Source of the DNA: Pseudolabrys sp.
GTDB lineage: Bacteria > Pseudomonadota > Alphaproteobacteria > Rhizobiales > Xanthobacteraceae
Assembly (NCBI GenBank): GCA_022841665.1
Contig: JALHRB010000001.1
Coordinates: 224,753 to 288,752 of the forward strand
Reading direction: 5' to 3'
DNA: 64,000 nt
Within the stretch, counting starts at the first letter, position 1. Every line of letters starts with the position of its first letter. Below, in pieces: positions 40,095-49,640 of the stretch. The notes beneath the pieces are model-generated. The model was not told where the DNA came from and made no database searches. It saw only the letters and a list, made by a program, of their open reading frames with translations. The position numbers and the translations under genes were made by a program.

Positions 40095-41168
40095 ATGGTC
40101 GAAATCCGCAAGGGCATGCCGCCGGTCAAGCTCGACGAGGCGGAATTCAAGCGCCGCTTCCTGTCACGCTTCTACGACCCGGCCTTCGCGCCGCTTAAGG
40201 CCGAGCTCGACAAGATCGCCGGCGCCGCCTGGGACGGTTACAGCCATAGCCGTAAGGCGCCGCGCACCGTCAAAGCCGGCGCGGGCTTTGCCGACCCCAG
40301 CTACGACATCGCGGTCGAGTGGCTGGAAGCACAGGCGGCGGTGAAGGAAGCGCAGCGCCGCTTCGAGGACAAGGCCGCTCCCTCTCGCATCTTGCTGATC
40401 AACGGCTCACCGCGCAGCGAACACACCTGCCCCGGCGAGATGTCGAAAAGCTGGCGGCTGCTGCAGCTCGCCGACGAGATCATCCGCGCCGCGCCCGGCT
40501 TCGAATGCGACATCCTCGACCTCTCGGTGCTGACCTCCGAATTCAACCGCGTCATCTATCCGTGCAAGGCCTGCGTCTCCACGGCAATGCCGCTCTGCCA
40601 CTGGCCTTGCTCCTGCTACCCGAACCACTCGCTGCAGCAGAACAACGACTGGATGAACGAAATCTATCCGCGCTGGGTGGCCGCGCACGGCATCATGATC
40701 GTGGCGCCGGTGCACTGGTATCAGGTGTCGTCGGCCTTCAAGCTGATGATGGACCGCCTGGTCTGCGCCGACGGCGGCAATCCGGATCCGACTTCGACTC
40801 AGGGCAAGGACCCGCAGAAGGCCAAGGAGATCGAACTCGCCGGCTGGTCTTATCCGCGACACCTTGCCGGCCGCACCTTCGGCGTTTTCGCGCACGGCGA
40901 TTCAGCCGGGGCGGAAAACCTGCGGCGCAATCTTACCGACTGGCTGGAGGACATGGGCCTTATCGCCGCGGGTCATCTCGCTGCGATCGACCGCTACATT
41001 TGCTATCTGACGCCCTACGCCACCAGCCATGACGATCTGGACAAGGAAACCGCAACCCAGGAGGACGTGCGCAACGTCGCGCGCGCGGTGGTGCAGGCGG
41101 TCAAGCAGCTTCGCAGCGGGGAACTGAGACAACCGGACCGCAGCTTGGGTGAGCCGCGGCCCAAATGA
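40095..41168 (+). CDS. NADPH-dependent FMN reductase-like flavoprotein with Cys-rich insert
   Basis: 357 aa. A flavodoxin-like fold starts near residue 96 (ILLINGSPRSEHTCPGEMSK, FMN phosphate loop), with APVHWYQVSSAFKLMMDR later (about 203-220). Between them lies a dense cysteine cluster (YPCKACVSTAMPLCHWPCSC, about 154-173) that could bind a metal or iron-sulfur cluster, as in iron-sulfur flavoproteins. The first ~95 residues are an extra helical region. It follows pcaC by about 70 bases. The electron partner is unknown. Confidence 0.8.
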   Translation: MVEIRKGMPPVKLDEAEFKRRFLSRFYDPAFAPLKAELDKIAGAAWDGYSHSRKAPRTVKAGAGFADPSYDIAVEWLEAQAAVKEAQRRFEDKAAPSRILLINGSPRSEHTCPGEMSKSWRLLQLADEIIRAAPGFECDILDLSVLTSEFNRVIYPCKACVSTAMPLCHWPCSCYPNHSLQQNNDWMNEIYPRWVAAHGIMIVAPVHWYQVSSAFKLMMDRLVCADGGNPDPTSTQGKDPQKAKEIELAGWSYPRHLAGRTFGVFAHGDSAGAENLRRNLTDWLEDMGLIAAGHLAAIDRYICYLTPYATSHDDLDKETATQEDVRNVARAVVQAVKQLRSGELRQPDRSLGEPRPK

Positions 41169-41188
41169 CTTCGCCTTGCTTTAGGCGC

Positions 41189-41740
41189 TCAGCGCCAGGG
41201 CGAAAACCAGCCAGCGCCTTTCGGCAGCGCGACTTCCGCGGCGGCGCCCTCGACGGCTTCCACCGCTTCCTCCGTCTCGGCGGGCGTATCGAAGCTGCGC
41301 TCGACCATGCAGAGCGCGATGGCGAGCGCGGCAAGCACGAGGTGGATCGCCTGGTCGCGCACGTCGGCGCCGTTGTTCGACCACACCGCCGGGCCGACGG
41401 ACAGGATGCTCACCAGCACGACAAGGATGAGCCCGCCTTCCAGAATTTCCGAGTTGGCCTTGCCGCCGGCGAGCGCGCGGAAGCGGTCCGCGACATGCAG
41501 GCCGCAGACCACCGCGGCGGTGAGCTTCACCGCGGCGAAGAAGGCCGCGAGCTTGATCAGGCCGGCCGGGCCGAGACCGAGCATGCCGCCGAGGACGAAG
41601 ATGAACTGGGAACGCCAGACCTCGTCCAGGCCGTAGGCCGGCGAGGTGAGCGCGCGCAAGCCGTCGAAGCCCAGCGACACGGTGAAATAGAGGGCGATGG
41701 CCAGGATCATCGCCACCGTCGCACGAGAAGCTTTCCGCAT
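41189..41740 (-). CDS. Membrane protein of unknown function
   Basis: 183 aa from the ATG at 41740 (GGAGGAACCC upstream). About four hydrophobic segments: 7-25 (ATVAMILAIALYFTVSLGF), 45-62, 68-80 and 95-113/125-142. A charged, Glu-rich tail (TPAETEEAVEAVEGAAAE) ends in FSPWR. I do not recognise the family. It converges with the flavoprotein gene (20-base gap). Confidence 0.65.
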   Translation of the reverse strand: MRKASRATVAMILAIALYFTVSLGFDGLRALTSPAYGLDEVWRSQFIFVLGGMLGLGPAGLIKLAAFFAAVKLTAAVVCGLHVADRFRALAGGKANSEILEGGLILVVLVSILSVGPAVWSNNGADVRDQAIHLVLAALAIALCMVERSFDTPAETEEAVEAVEGAAAEVALPKGAGWFSPWR

Positions 41741-41840
41741 GGGTTCCTCCTCAGGAATTGTCCTCATGCGTAAGCCGTTCAAATGCCGGATTCAAAAGAA
41801 ACCGAAACTTTACCTTACCGGTTAAGCGCGGCTCTCAAGG

Positions 41841-42734
41841 TTAACCGCCCCGCCCCTCGCGAAAGGCCTGCGGCGTCATGCCGGTCTGCTTGCGGAAGAA
41901 GCGCGTGAAGTGAGACGGGTCGGAGAAAGCCAGGTCGTAGGCGATCTCGTGGATGGCCTGCGTGGTGAAGACAAGCTGGCGCTTGGCTTCGGTGAGCACG
42001 CGCTGGCGGATGAGATGGCCGGCGGTCACGCCGGTGGCGCGCTTGACGTGATCGTTGAGCCGGTCCGGCGTCATCGCCAGCTTCTCGGCATAGAAAGCGA
42101 TCATGCGCTGCTGGCGGAAATGCTGATCGACCAGCCGGCGCAGTTCCTCGACGCGCGGGTCGGCGCGCGTGAGTGTCACCGCGCCCGAGCGCGCACGGCT
42201 CACCGCCAGCCGCAGCACTTCGAGCGCGATCAGCGTCAGCAGCGCGCGCATGGCGAGGCGATAGCCTTCGCGCGCGACCGCGCCTTCCTCTGAGAGATCG
42301 GCGCAGAGCGCCGCCAGCCGCTTGGCTTCCGGCGCATCCGCCAACGGCACCACCGGATCGGCCGCCGCCGCCGCCTTCAGCCGCGCCAGCGCCTCGCCCG
42401 ACTGGTCGCCGAGCGCGCCGGCGACATCCTCGGTGAAGCTGACCACCCAGCCGTCGGTCACCCGCGGGGTAAATCGGAAGCCGTGCGCGGTCGTCGCCGG
42501 AATCAGGATCGCCGCCGGCGCCGTGAACGCCGCCGTCGACGTCTCGTAGCTCATCTCGCCGCCGCCTTGGTCGATCAGCAGCACTTGAAAGAGGTTGCGG
42601 TGGCGATGCGCGCGGATGGTCCAGTCGTGCACCGAGGAGCGCGAGGCGATGGTCTCGATATGGATAAAGTCGAAAGCGGAATCGTCCGGCGGATCGCCGT
42701 AAAGGTGAAACAGCGGAAGCGCGGAGGTCGCCAT
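41841..42734 (-). CDS. AraC-family transcriptional regulator
   Basis: 297 aa. A cupin-type sensor (HRHRNLFQVLLIDQGGGEMSYE, about 41-62) and a C-terminal AraC helix-turn-helix pair. The signature region AYDLAFSDPSHFTRFFRKQTGMTP (second helix-turn-helix) lies at about 265-288. It resembles PobR/HpaA-type activators of aromatic catabolism, fitting the nearby pca genes, but its target is unknown. Confidence 0.88.
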   Translation of the reverse strand: MATSALPLFHLYGDPPDDSAFDFIHIETIASRSSVHDWTIRAHRHRNLFQVLLIDQGGGEMSYETSTAAFTAPAAILIPATTAHGFRFTPRVTDGWVVSFTEDVAGALGDQSGEALARLKAAAAADPVVPLADAPEAKRLAALCADLSEEGAVAREGYRLAMRALLTLIALEVLRLAVSRARSGAVTLTRADPRVEELRRLVDQHFRQQRMIAFYAEKLAMTPDRLNDHVKRATGVTAGHLIRQRVLTEAKRQLVFTTQAIHEIAYDLAFSDPSHFTRFFRKQTGMTPQAFREGRGG

Positions 42735-42789
42735 GGCTCCGCAGCATAAGCGAGCGCCTGCGCGCGCGCCACGCCGGGCTTAATCGCAA

Positions 42790-42817
42790 CAAGCCCCCGC
42801 CGTGAGGCGGAGGCTTG
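42790..42817 (-). terminator. Probable terminator after the Gln/Gly-rich gene
   Basis: A 12-position stem with one mismatch and loop GTGA: CAAGCCCCCGCC / GGCGGAGGCTTG. On the minus strand it follows the small gene by 29 bases and is succeeded by TTGCGATT, a weak T-run. Confidence 0.5.
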
Positions 42818-42845
42818 CCGAGTCTTCAATTAAACAGCGACCGGC

Positions 42846-43019
42846 TTAGCGGCGCTGCTGCTGCTGGCCGCCCTGCTGGCCGCCTTGCTGGCCGCCCTGG
42901 CCGGGCTGCTGCTGCTGCTGGCCCGGCTTCTGGCCGCCCTGCTGCTGACCGCCCTGCTGCTGGCCGCCTTGCTGCTGTTGCTGGCCCGGCTTCTGATTGG
43001 GATTCTGATCCTGATTCAT
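42846..43019 (-). CDS. 57-residue Gln/Gly-rich low-complexity protein
   Basis: 57 aa, found by reading the minus strand. It starts MNQDQNPNQKPG and continues with units QQQGG, QQGG and QKPGQQQQQ, ending QQQQRR. Over half the residues are Gln and most of the rest are Gly. The ATG at 43019 is preceded by GGAAGGAATGAGCA, a credible ribosome-binding site, and a hairpin follows the stop. The frame is chosen for these signals; the other frames give only Ala/Pro/Arg or Leu/Ala runs. Such a protein is likely disordered. I recognise no function. Confidence 0.7.
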   Translation of the reverse strand: MNQDQNPNQKPGQQQQQGGQQQGGQQQGGQKPGQQQQQPGQGGQQGGQQGGQQQQRR

Positions 43020-43175
43020 TGCTCATTCCTTCCGGTGTTTGGGTGAGATGCCTCGCGACGAGGCGCTCCCCGACTCGATGCGGGAGTCAACGTGCACAAT
43101 CCGCCTTCGTTCCGCGCAGCTTCGGGAACCCGTTCGCACCGCTATGGGATTGGGCACACCGAGTGGCACTGCCTG

Positions 43176-44021
43176 TTAGGTATTCCGCTGCCGATCTTGC
43201 TGCTGATCTGGCCGGTCGGCGGCTTGAGCGAGCGGGTCGTTGCGAAACGGTTGTGTGACCAAGCGCCACAGGCGCCGCTCCGCCGCATCGCGAAAAACCG
43301 GCAGTCCTATTGTCATATCCTGCTCGCCCGCCGCAGGCAGAGCGCGGTAGGTGCCGAACAATCGGTCCCACCACGGCAGATTGAAGCCGAAATTGCTGTC
43401 AGTCTCGGCGCGCACGACCGAATGATGCACCTGATGCATCTGCGGGGTAACGACCAGCCAGCGCGCGATCGGCTCGAGCCGCGGCGGCAGCGCGACATTA
43501 CTGTGGTTGAACATCGAGGTGGCGTTGAGCAGCACCTCGAAGATCAGCACCGCCACCGCCGGCACACCGAGGGCAACCACGGCGATGACCTTGATGCCGA
43601 GCGAAATCAGTATCTCCAGCGGGTGGAAGCGCACGCCGGTGGTGACGTCGATGTCGACGTCGGCATGGTGCATGCGGTGCAGCCGCCACAGCACCGGCAC
43701 GTGATGGAACACGTAATGCTGGCCGTAGATGACGAAATCGAGCGCGATCACGCCGAGCGGGATCGCGGCCCAGGCCGGCCAGCCGTGCAGCAGGCCCCAG
43801 CCGCGCTCGGCCGCGACCAGCGCAACCCCGACCGCCGTGACTGGAACCAGAAGCCGCACCGCCACGATATCCACGACCCAGATGCCGAGATTGGCCGGCC
43901 AGCGCGGCCGCCGCCCGGCGACCGGTCGGCGCCGCGGCGCATGCCATTCCCACGCGGCCAGCGCGGCAAAGACAAGCCCGGCACAGCCGGCACGGATCGC
44001 GATTTCTAGCCCGGGCGACAA
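43176..44021 (-). CDS. Sterol desaturase/fatty acid hydroxylase family membrane protein
   Basis: 281 aa. A di-iron membrane oxygenase: the histidine boxes GQHYVFHHVP, LHRMHHADVD and QMHQVHHS are present between about 100 and 210, with several hydrophobic helices. It starts at TTG 44021 after AAGGAG; no nearby ATG keeps the first helix. It would hydroxylate or desaturate a lipid; hopanoid or fatty acid substrates are possible but not shown. Confidence 0.87.
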   Translation of the reverse strand: MSPGLEIAIRAGCAGLVFAALAAWEWHAPRRRPVAGRRPRWPANLGIWVVDIVAVRLLVPVTAVGVALVAAERGWGLLHGWPAWAAIPLGVIALDFVIYGQHYVFHHVPVLWRLHRMHHADVDIDVTTGVRFHPLEILISLGIKVIAVVALGVPAVAVLIFEVLLNATSMFNHSNVALPPRLEPIARWLVVTPQMHQVHHSVVRAETDSNFGFNLPWWDRLFGTYRALPAAGEQDMTIGLPVFRDAAERRLWRLVTQPFRNDPLAQAADRPDQQQDRQRNT

Positions 44022-44155
44022 AGCAACTCCTTCAGGCGGAACGACTTAATAACACAGGATGGCGCCAGCGTTGCCGCTCCCGCGAGGCCCTGATAAGCCT
44101 TAATAATCGGACACGAGTCCTCGGCCGGAGAATCCAGCAAAGGCGACGCGGACGC

Positions 44156-45070
44156 ATGGAATATTTCCTCCAGCAATTGATCAACGGCGTCACCCTCGGC
44201 GCGATCTACGGGCTCATCGCCATCGGCTACACAATGGTCTACGGCATCATCGGCATGATCAATTTCGCCCATGGCGATATTTTCATGATCGGTGCCTTCA
44301 TCGCGTTGATCGCGTTCCTGGCGCTGGTCGCGATCGGCGTCACCGCCGTGCCGCTGGCGCTGTTCCTGGTGCTGCTGATCGCCATGGCGCTCACCTCGCT
44401 CTACGGCTGGACCGTCGAGCGCTTCGCCTACCGGCCGCTGCGGCATTCGTTTCGCCTGGCCCCGCTGATCTCCGCCATCGGCATGTCGATCGCGCTGCAG
44501 AACTACGTGCAGATCGTGCAAGGCGCGCGCGTCAAGCCGCTGCCGCCGCTGATCGGCGGCGGTTATACGATCATCGACAGCCCGGTTTTCGTCGTGCAGC
44601 TCTCCAACGTGCAGATCCTTGTCGTGCTCACCACCGTCGCATTGATGGCGGTGTTCTCCTGGATCGTCGCCAACACGCGGCTCGGGCGCGACATGCGCGC
44701 CTGCGAGCAGGATCTGAAAATGGCTTCGCTGGTCGGCGTCAACGTCGACCGCACCATTTCCTATACCTTCATCATCGGCGCGGCGCTCGCCGCCGTCGCC
44801 GGCATCATGCACCTGCTCTATTACGGCGTGGTCGATTTCTACATCGGTTTCGTCGCCGGCGTGAAGGCGTTCACCGCCGCCGTGCTGGGAGGCATCGGCT
44901 CGCTGCCGGGCGCGATGATCGGCGGCCTGCTGATCGGACTGATCGAGACGTTCTGGTCGGCCTATTTTTCCATCGAGTACAAGGACGTCGCCGCGTTTTC
45001 GATTCTGGTGATCGTGCTGATCTTCCTGCCGACCGGCATTCTCGGCCGTCCCGAGATCGAAAAGGTCTAA
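44156..45070 (+). CDS. livH: Branched-chain amino-acid-type ABC permease LivH
   Basis: 304 aa inner-membrane permease. LLQ(Q)[17 protein letters not shown] and [20 protein letters not shown] are the diagnostic N-terminal segments, and [20 protein letters not shown] (about 243-262) the coupling region. First gene of a livHMGF-membrane protein-livK import operon. The substrate class (branched-chain amino acids, amides, urea or aromatic acids) cannot be fixed from the permease. Confidence 0.95.
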   Translation: MEYFLQQLINGVTLGAIYGLIAIGYTMVYGIIGMINFAHGDIFMIGAFIALIAFLALVAIGVTAVPLALFLVLLIAMALTSLYGWTVERFAYRPLRHSFRLAPLISAIGMSIALQNYVQIVQGARVKPLPPLIGGGYTIIDSPVFVVQLSNVQILVVLTTVALMAVFSWIVANTRLGRDMRACEQDLKMASLVGVNVDRTISYTFIIGAALAAVAGIMHLLYYGVVDFYIGFVAGVKAFTAAVLGGIGSLPGAMIGGLLIGLIETFWSAYFSIEYKDVAAFSILVIVLIFLPTGILGRPEIEKV

Positions 45071-45086
45071 CCGACGGGATTTCCGC

Positions 45087-46400
45087 GTGGCGCAGGAGGG
45101 GAACAGCACGCGACAGCGGGACTTTGCCGGCGCGCTCAAGCACGCCGCGCTGGCCGCGCTGATCGCCTTCGGGCTGTTCTCGCTGCTGGTCGGCATCCGC
45201 ACCGACACCGGTTCGGGCGGCGCGCTCGAATTGACCGCGCGCTACGAGATGCTGGCCGCCTTTGTGGCGGTCGCCTTCATCGGCGCGTTCCTGCGCGAGT
45301 TCCTGTTCGCCGGAGCGACCTTCGACGCCGCGAGCTATGTGCCGGCCGCGCTTCGCGGCTTCGCCGCGCGCATCGCGCCTTTTCTCGGCCCGGCATTTCT
45401 CATCGTCGCGCTCGCGGTGCCGATAATCTTTTACGACAACCGCTACATCCTCGATCTGAGCATCCAGATCCTCACTTACGTGATGCTCGGTTGGGGCCTG
45501 AACATCGTGGTCGGCCTCGCCGGCCTGCTCGACCTCGGCTATGTCGCGTTCTACGCGGTCGGCGCCTATTCCTATGCGCTGCTGGCGCAGAACTTCGACC
45601 TGTCGTTCTGGATCTGCCTGCCGCTCGCCGGCATCCTGGCGGCGTTCTGGGGCATCCTGCTCGGCTTTCCGGTGCTGCGCCTGCGCGGCGACTACCTCGC
45701 CATCGTCACGCTCGCCTTCGGCGAGATCATCCGGCTTGTGCTCCTGAACTGGCAAAGCCTGACCGGCGGGCCGAACGGCATATCGAGCATCCCGCGCCCG
45801 AGCTTTTTCGGGCTGCCGTTCAATTCCGACGAAGGCGGCTTTGCGCATACCTTCGGGCTCGAGTTCTCGCCGACGCACCGCGTGGTGTTCCTCTATTACG
45901 TCATCCTGGTGCTGGCGCTGATCACCAATGCGGTCACCATCCGGCTGCGGCGGCTGCCGATCGGGCGCGCCTGGGAAGCGTTGCGCGAGGACGAGATCGC
46001 CTGCCGCTCGCTCGGCATCAACACCACCAACACCAAGCTCACCGCCTTCGCCATCGGCGCCATGTTCGGCGGCTTCGCCGGCTCCTTCTTCGCCACGCGG
46101 CAGGGCTTCATCAGCCCCGAATCCTTCGTGTTCCAGGAATCGGCGCTGGTGCTGGCGATCGTCGTGCTGGGCGGCATGGGCTCGCAGATCGGCGTCGCCA
46201 TCGCCGCCACGGTGATGCTCGGCGGCTTCGAGTTCTTCCGCGAATTCCAGCAGTACCGCATGGTGGTGTTCGGCCTCGCCATGGTCGCGATCATGATCTG
46301 GCGGCCGCGCGGGCTGATCTCGACGCGCGTACCCTCGGTCTTCCTGACGAAGGAAAAGCCGGTCGACATCGCGCTGGCGCGCGAGGAAGGCCGCGGATGA
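45087..46400 (+). CDS. livM: Branched-chain amino-acid-type ABC permease LivM
   Basis: 437 aa from a GTG. Extra N-terminal helices (about 15-35, 50-72 and 90-115) precede the core with [31 protein letters not shown] split over 130-165 and [16 protein letters not shown] (the EAA-like loop for the ATPases). It is 16 bases after livH and overlaps livG by 4 bases (ATGA). The long form is usual in rhizobial relatives. Confidence 0.95.
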   Translation: MAQEGNSTRQRDFAGALKHAALAALIAFGLFSLLVGIRTDTGSGGALELTARYEMLAAFVAVAFIGAFLREFLFAGATFDAASYVPAALRGFAARIAPFLGPAFLIVALAVPIIFYDNRYILDLSIQILTYVMLGWGLNIVVGLAGLLDLGYVAFYAVGAYSYALLAQNFDLSFWICLPLAGILAAFWGILLGFPVLRLRGDYLAIVTLAFGEIIRLVLLNWQSLTGGPNGISSIPRPSFFGLPFNSDEGGFAHTFGLEFSPTHRVVFLYYVILVLALITNAVTIRLRRLPIGRAWEALREDEIACRSLGINTTNTKLTAFAIGAMFGGFAGSFFATRQGFISPESFVFQESALVLAIVVLGGMGSQIGVAIAATVMLGGFEFFREFQQYRMVVFGLAMVAIMIWRPRGLISTRVPSVFLTKEKPVDIALAREEGRG

Positions 46401-47233
46401 GCGAACCGGTCCTCACCGTCGAGCATCTGAGCATGCGCTTCGGCGGGCTGCTGGCGGTGGACGATCTGTCGTTCAGCGCAAGGCGCGGCGACATCACCGC
46501 GATCATCGGGCCGAACGGCGCCGGCAAGACCACGGTGTTCAACTGCATCACCGGCTTCTACAAGCCTTCGGTCGGCATGATCCGGCTCACGCATTCGGAC
46601 GGGCGCGAATACCTGCTCGAACGGCTGATCGACTTCCGCATCGCCAAGCAGGCCCGCGTCGCCCGCACCTTCCAGAACATCCGCCTCTTCCCAGGCATGA
46701 CCGGCCTCGAAAACCTGCTGGTCGCGCAACACAATCCGCTGATGCTCGCGTCCGGCTTCACTTTCGCCGGCATGCTGCGCCTCGCCGCCTTCAGCAACGC
46801 CGAGCGCGCGGCCATCGATAAAGCCAGATATTGGCTCGACCGCATCGGGCTTTCCGCGCGCGCCGACGATCCGGCCGGCGAGTTGCCCTATGGCGACCAG
46901 CGGCGGCTGGAAGTCGCCCGCGCCATGTGCACCGATCCGGTACTGCTCTGCCTCGACGAGCCCGCCGCCGGGCTGAATGCACGCGAGAGCGCCGAACTTA
47001 ACGAACTTCTGCTCTACATCCGCGACAAGCACTCAACCTCGATCCTGCTGATCGAGCACGACATGTCGGTGGTGATGCAGATTTCCGATCACATCGTGGT
47101 GCTCGACTACGGCGTGAAGATTTCCGACGGCAAGCCCGACGACGTGCGCGACGACCCCAAGGTGATCGCCGCCTATCTCGGCGTGGCCGACGAGGAAGTC
47201 GAGGACGTCGTCGAGGCGGAGGTGGACACATGA
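46397..47233 (+). CDS. livG: ABC transporter ATP-binding protein LivG
   Basis: 278 aa from the ATG at 46397, overlapping the livM stop. Walker [10 protein letters not shown] (about 37-45), signature [14 protein letters not shown] (about 160-173), Walker [14 protein letters not shown] (about 179-191) and the LivG-type [21 protein letters not shown] longer in-frame reading through livM is an overlap artefact. It powers the LivHM pore with LivF. Confidence 0.95.
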   Translation: MSEPVLTVEHLSMRFGGLLAVDDLSFSARRGDITAIIGPNGAGKTTVFNCITGFYKPSVGMIRLTHSDGREYLLERLIDFRIAKQARVARTFQNIRLFPGMTGLENLLVAQHNPLMLASGFTFAGMLRLAAFSNAERAAIDKARYWLDRIGLSARADDPAGELPYGDQRRLEVARAMCTDPVLLCLDEPAAGLNARESAELNELLLYIRDKHSTSILLIEHDMSVVMQISDHIVVLDYGVKISDGKPDDVRDDPKVIAAYLGVADEEVEDVVEAEVDT

Positions 47234-48000
47234 GCGCGGCCGCGCCGACGCAGGACGGCGTTCCGATGCTCGCCGTGCGCGGGGTGAAGACTTATTACGG
47301 CAAGATCATCGCGCTCAAGGGCGTCGACCTCGACGTCCACCCGGGCGAGATCGTCGCGCTGATCGGCGCCAACGGCGCCGGCAAATCGACGCTGATGATG
47401 ACCATCTTCGGCACGCCGCGCGCGCGCGAGGGCCGCATTCTGTACGAGGGCCGCGACATCACGCGCCTGCCGACCCATGAAATCGCCAAGCTGCGCATCG
47501 CGCAGGCGCCGGAAGGCCGCCGCATCTTCTCGCGCATGACGGTGATGGAAAACCTGCAAATGGGCGCGTCGGTCGCCGACGCTGCCCATTTCGAGGAGGA
47601 CCTGGCGCGCGTGTTCCGGCTGTTCCCGCGCCTGAAGGAGCGCCTGCACCAGCGCGGCGGCACGCTGTCCGGCGGCGAACAGCAGATGCTCGCGATCGGC
47701 CGCGCGCTGATGAGCCGGCCGCGCCTGCTGCTGCTGGACGAGCCGTCGCTCGGCCTCGCCCCTTTGCTGGTCAAGCAGATATTCTCCGCCATCCGCGAAC
47801 TGAACGAACGCGACAAGCTCACGGTGTTCCTGGTCGAGCAGAACGCCTTCCATGCGCTCAAGCTCGCGCATCGCGGCTACGTCATGATCAACGGTCAGAT
47901 CACGATCAGCGGGCCGGGCCGCGCATTGCTCAAGCGGCCGGAAATCCGCGCCGCCTATCTTGAAGGCAGCCGCATCGAGCAGGTGCAGGGCAAGAGATAA
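47230..48000 (+). CDS. livF: ABC transporter ATP-binding protein LivF
   Basis: 256 aa. Walker A GANGAGKST (about 52-60), signature LSGGEQQMLAIGRALM (about 147-162), Walker B LLLLDEPSLGLAPLL (about 167-181). It overlaps livG by 4 bases and the next gene by one base. Cytoplasmic partner of LivG. Confidence 0.95.
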   Translation: MSAAAPTQDGVPMLAVRGVKTYYGKIIALKGVDLDVHPGEIVALIGANGAGKSTLMMTIFGTPRAREGRILYEGRDITRLPTHEIAKLRIAQAPEGRRIFSRMTVMENLQMGASVADAAHFEEDLARVFRLFPRLKERLHQRGGTLSGGEQQMLAIGRALMSRPRLLLLDEPSLGLAPLLVKQIFSAIRELNERDKLTVFLVEQNAFHALKLAHRGYVMINGQITISGPGRALLKRPEIRAAYLEGSRIEQVQGKR

Positions 48001-48350
48001 TGTGGGAACTCTACGCCACCGAAACGATCCTTCAGATCCTGATGGTCACCGGCGCCCTCGGCGGCGGCGCGGCTTGGTTGACCGGCCGCGCCATCGCACA
48101 GACCTGGCGGCCTTACTGGCACCTGGTGCTCTATATCGCGCTGCTGGGCGCGGGCGTGCGCTTCGTGCATTTCGCGCTGTTCGAGGCGGACCTGCTCGCG
48201 CTTGCGTCCTACCTCGTCGACACGCTGTTCTTCCTCGTTGTCGGCTCGCTCGCCTTCCGGGTCACGCGCACCGCCCAGATGGTCACGCAATATCCTTGGC
48301 TTTATGAGCGCGTAGGGCCGCTCAACTGGCGCGACCGTGCGACGAAATAG
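48000..48350 (+). CDS. Small membrane protein inside the liv operon
   Basis: 116 aa. Three hydrophobic segments (about 5-25, 37-55 and 63-83) and a soluble tail ending NWRDRATK. The start ATG shares its A with the livF TAA stop, so translation is coupled. Proteins of this kind (DUF6867-type by memory) sit in the same place in related bacteria. It may be an accessory subunit of the importer. The function is unknown. Confidence 0.8.
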   Translation: MWELYATETILQILMVTGALGGGAAWLTGRAIAQTWRPYWHLVLYIALLGAGVRFVHFALFEADLLALASYLVDTLFFLVVGSLAFRVTRTAQMVTQYPWLYERVGPLNWRDRATK

Positions 48351-48456
48351 TCGCCCTACCCGCTTCCCCAATTTTCCAGACGCGATATGATCGGCCCGAA
48401 TGCGCGGGAACCGCCGGTTTTCGGCACCCGCGGGCAGCGCACTCTGGAGGTTGACG

Positions 48457-49581
48457 ATGACAAAGTTGCGGCTGATTGGATTGGCCCTCGGCGCCAGCCT
48501 GGCGCTGACCGGCGCGGCGTTTGCACCAGCACTTGCGCAAGACACCACCATTGGCGTCGTGGGCCCGATGACCGGCGGCGAAGCCACCTTCGGGAAGCAG
48601 ATGAAGGACGGCGCCGAGCTCGCGGTCGCCGACATCAACGCCGCCGGCGGCGTTCTCGGCAAGAAGCTCAAGCTCGAGATCGGCGACGACGCCTGCGATC
48701 CGAAGCAGGCGCGCTCGGTCGCCGAAAAGATGGCCGGCATGAAGGTCCCCTTCGTCGCCGGGCACTATTGCTCGTCCTCCTCGATCCCCGCCTCGGAAGC
48801 TTACGCCGAAGGCGGCGTGCTCCAGATCACGCCGGCCTCCACCAACCCGACCTTCACCGAACGCAAGCTGTGGAACACGTTCCGCGTCTGCGGCCGCGAC
48901 GACCAGCAGGGCGGCGTGGCCGGCAACTTCATCGCCAAGACTTACAAGGGCAAGAACGTCGCCATCCTGCACGACAAGACCACCTACGGAAAAGGTCTCG
49001 CCGACGAAACCAAGAAGGCGCTCAACAAGGCCGGCGCCAAAGAAAAGCTCTATGAAGCCTATACCAAGGGCGACAAGGACTTCAACGCGCTGGTCTCCAA
49101 GCTGAAGGCTGCCGCGATCGACGTCGTCTATGTCGGCGGCTATCACCAGGAAGCCGGCCTGATCCTGCGCCAGATGCGCGCGCAGGGCCTCAAGGCGCAG
49201 ATGATCTCGGGCGACGCCATCGCCACCAACGAGTTCTGGTCGATCACCGGCGCCGATGGCGAAGGCATGCTGTTCACCTTCGGCTCCGATCCGCGCAAGC
49301 GCCCCGCCGCCAAAGCCGTGGTCGACAAGTTCAAGGCCAAGAACATCGATCCGGAAGGCTACGTGCTCTACACCTACGCCGCGGTGCAGGTGTGGGCGCA
49401 GGCCGCCGCGCAAGCCAAGACGACCGACGCCAAGAAGGTCGCCGAGACCATCCGCAAGGGCAAGTGGAACACCGTGCTCGGCCCGATCTCGTATGACGCC
49501 AAGGGCGACATCACCGTGCTCGACTACGTGTTCTACGTCTGGAAGAACGGCAAGTATGCCGAGGTTTCGGGCGGGAGCTGA
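48457..49581 (+). CDS. Periplasmic substrate-binding protein LivK-type
   Basis: 374 aa from the ATG at 48457 (CTGGAGG upstream). Signal peptide to AFAPALAQ (about 28), then the type I periplasmic binding fold: TTIGVVGPMTGGEATFGKQ, GGVLGKKLKLEIGDDACDP and VAGHYCSSSSIPASEAYAEG. A Cys pair is visible (DDACDP and GHYCSS). This is the Leu/Ile/Val-BP family, and it ends the operon before a strong terminator. The ligand is not determinable by eye. Confidence 0.93.
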   Translation: MTKLRLIGLALGASLALTGAAFAPALAQDTTIGVVGPMTGGEATFGKQMKDGAELAVADINAAGGVLGKKLKLEIGDDACDPKQARSVAEKMAGMKVPFVAGHYCSSSSIPASEAYAEGGVLQITPASTNPTFTERKLWNTFRVCGRDDQQGGVAGNFIAKTYKGKNVAILHDKTTYGKGLADETKKALNKAGAKEKLYEAYTKGDKDFNALVSKLKAAAIDVVYVGGYHQEAGLILRQMRAQGLKAQMISGDAIATNEFWSITGADGEGMLFTFGSDPRKRPAAKAVVDKFKAKNIDPEGYVLYTYAAVQVWAQAAAQAKTTDAKKVAETIRKGKWNTVLGPISYDAKGDITVLDYVFYVWKNGKYAEVSGGS

Positions 49582-49601
49582 ACCGCACAAATCGCAAGCA
49601 G

Positions 49602-49632
49602 AAAGCCCGCCGTGATCCGGCGGGCTTTTTGT
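49602..49632 (+). terminator. Rho-independent terminator of the liv operon
   Basis: AAAGCCCGCCG / CGGCGGGCTTT stem, loop TGATC, followed by TTGTTGCC, 20 bases after the livK-type stop. It may also serve the converging ccdA gene. Confidence 0.9.
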
Positions 49633-49640
49633 TGCCTCGC

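Noticed and set aside
41806..41842. Second CtrA site near GGTTAAGCGCGG...GGTTAACC
   Set aside because: The spacing between TTAA and TTAAC is far from 7 bases.
42826..43026. Alternative frame of the Gln/Gly-rich gene giving a 66-residue Ala/Arg/Pro protein
   Set aside because: It is a shadow of the CAG/GGC repeats, and its start lacks the well-placed ribosome-binding site of the Gln/Gly frame.
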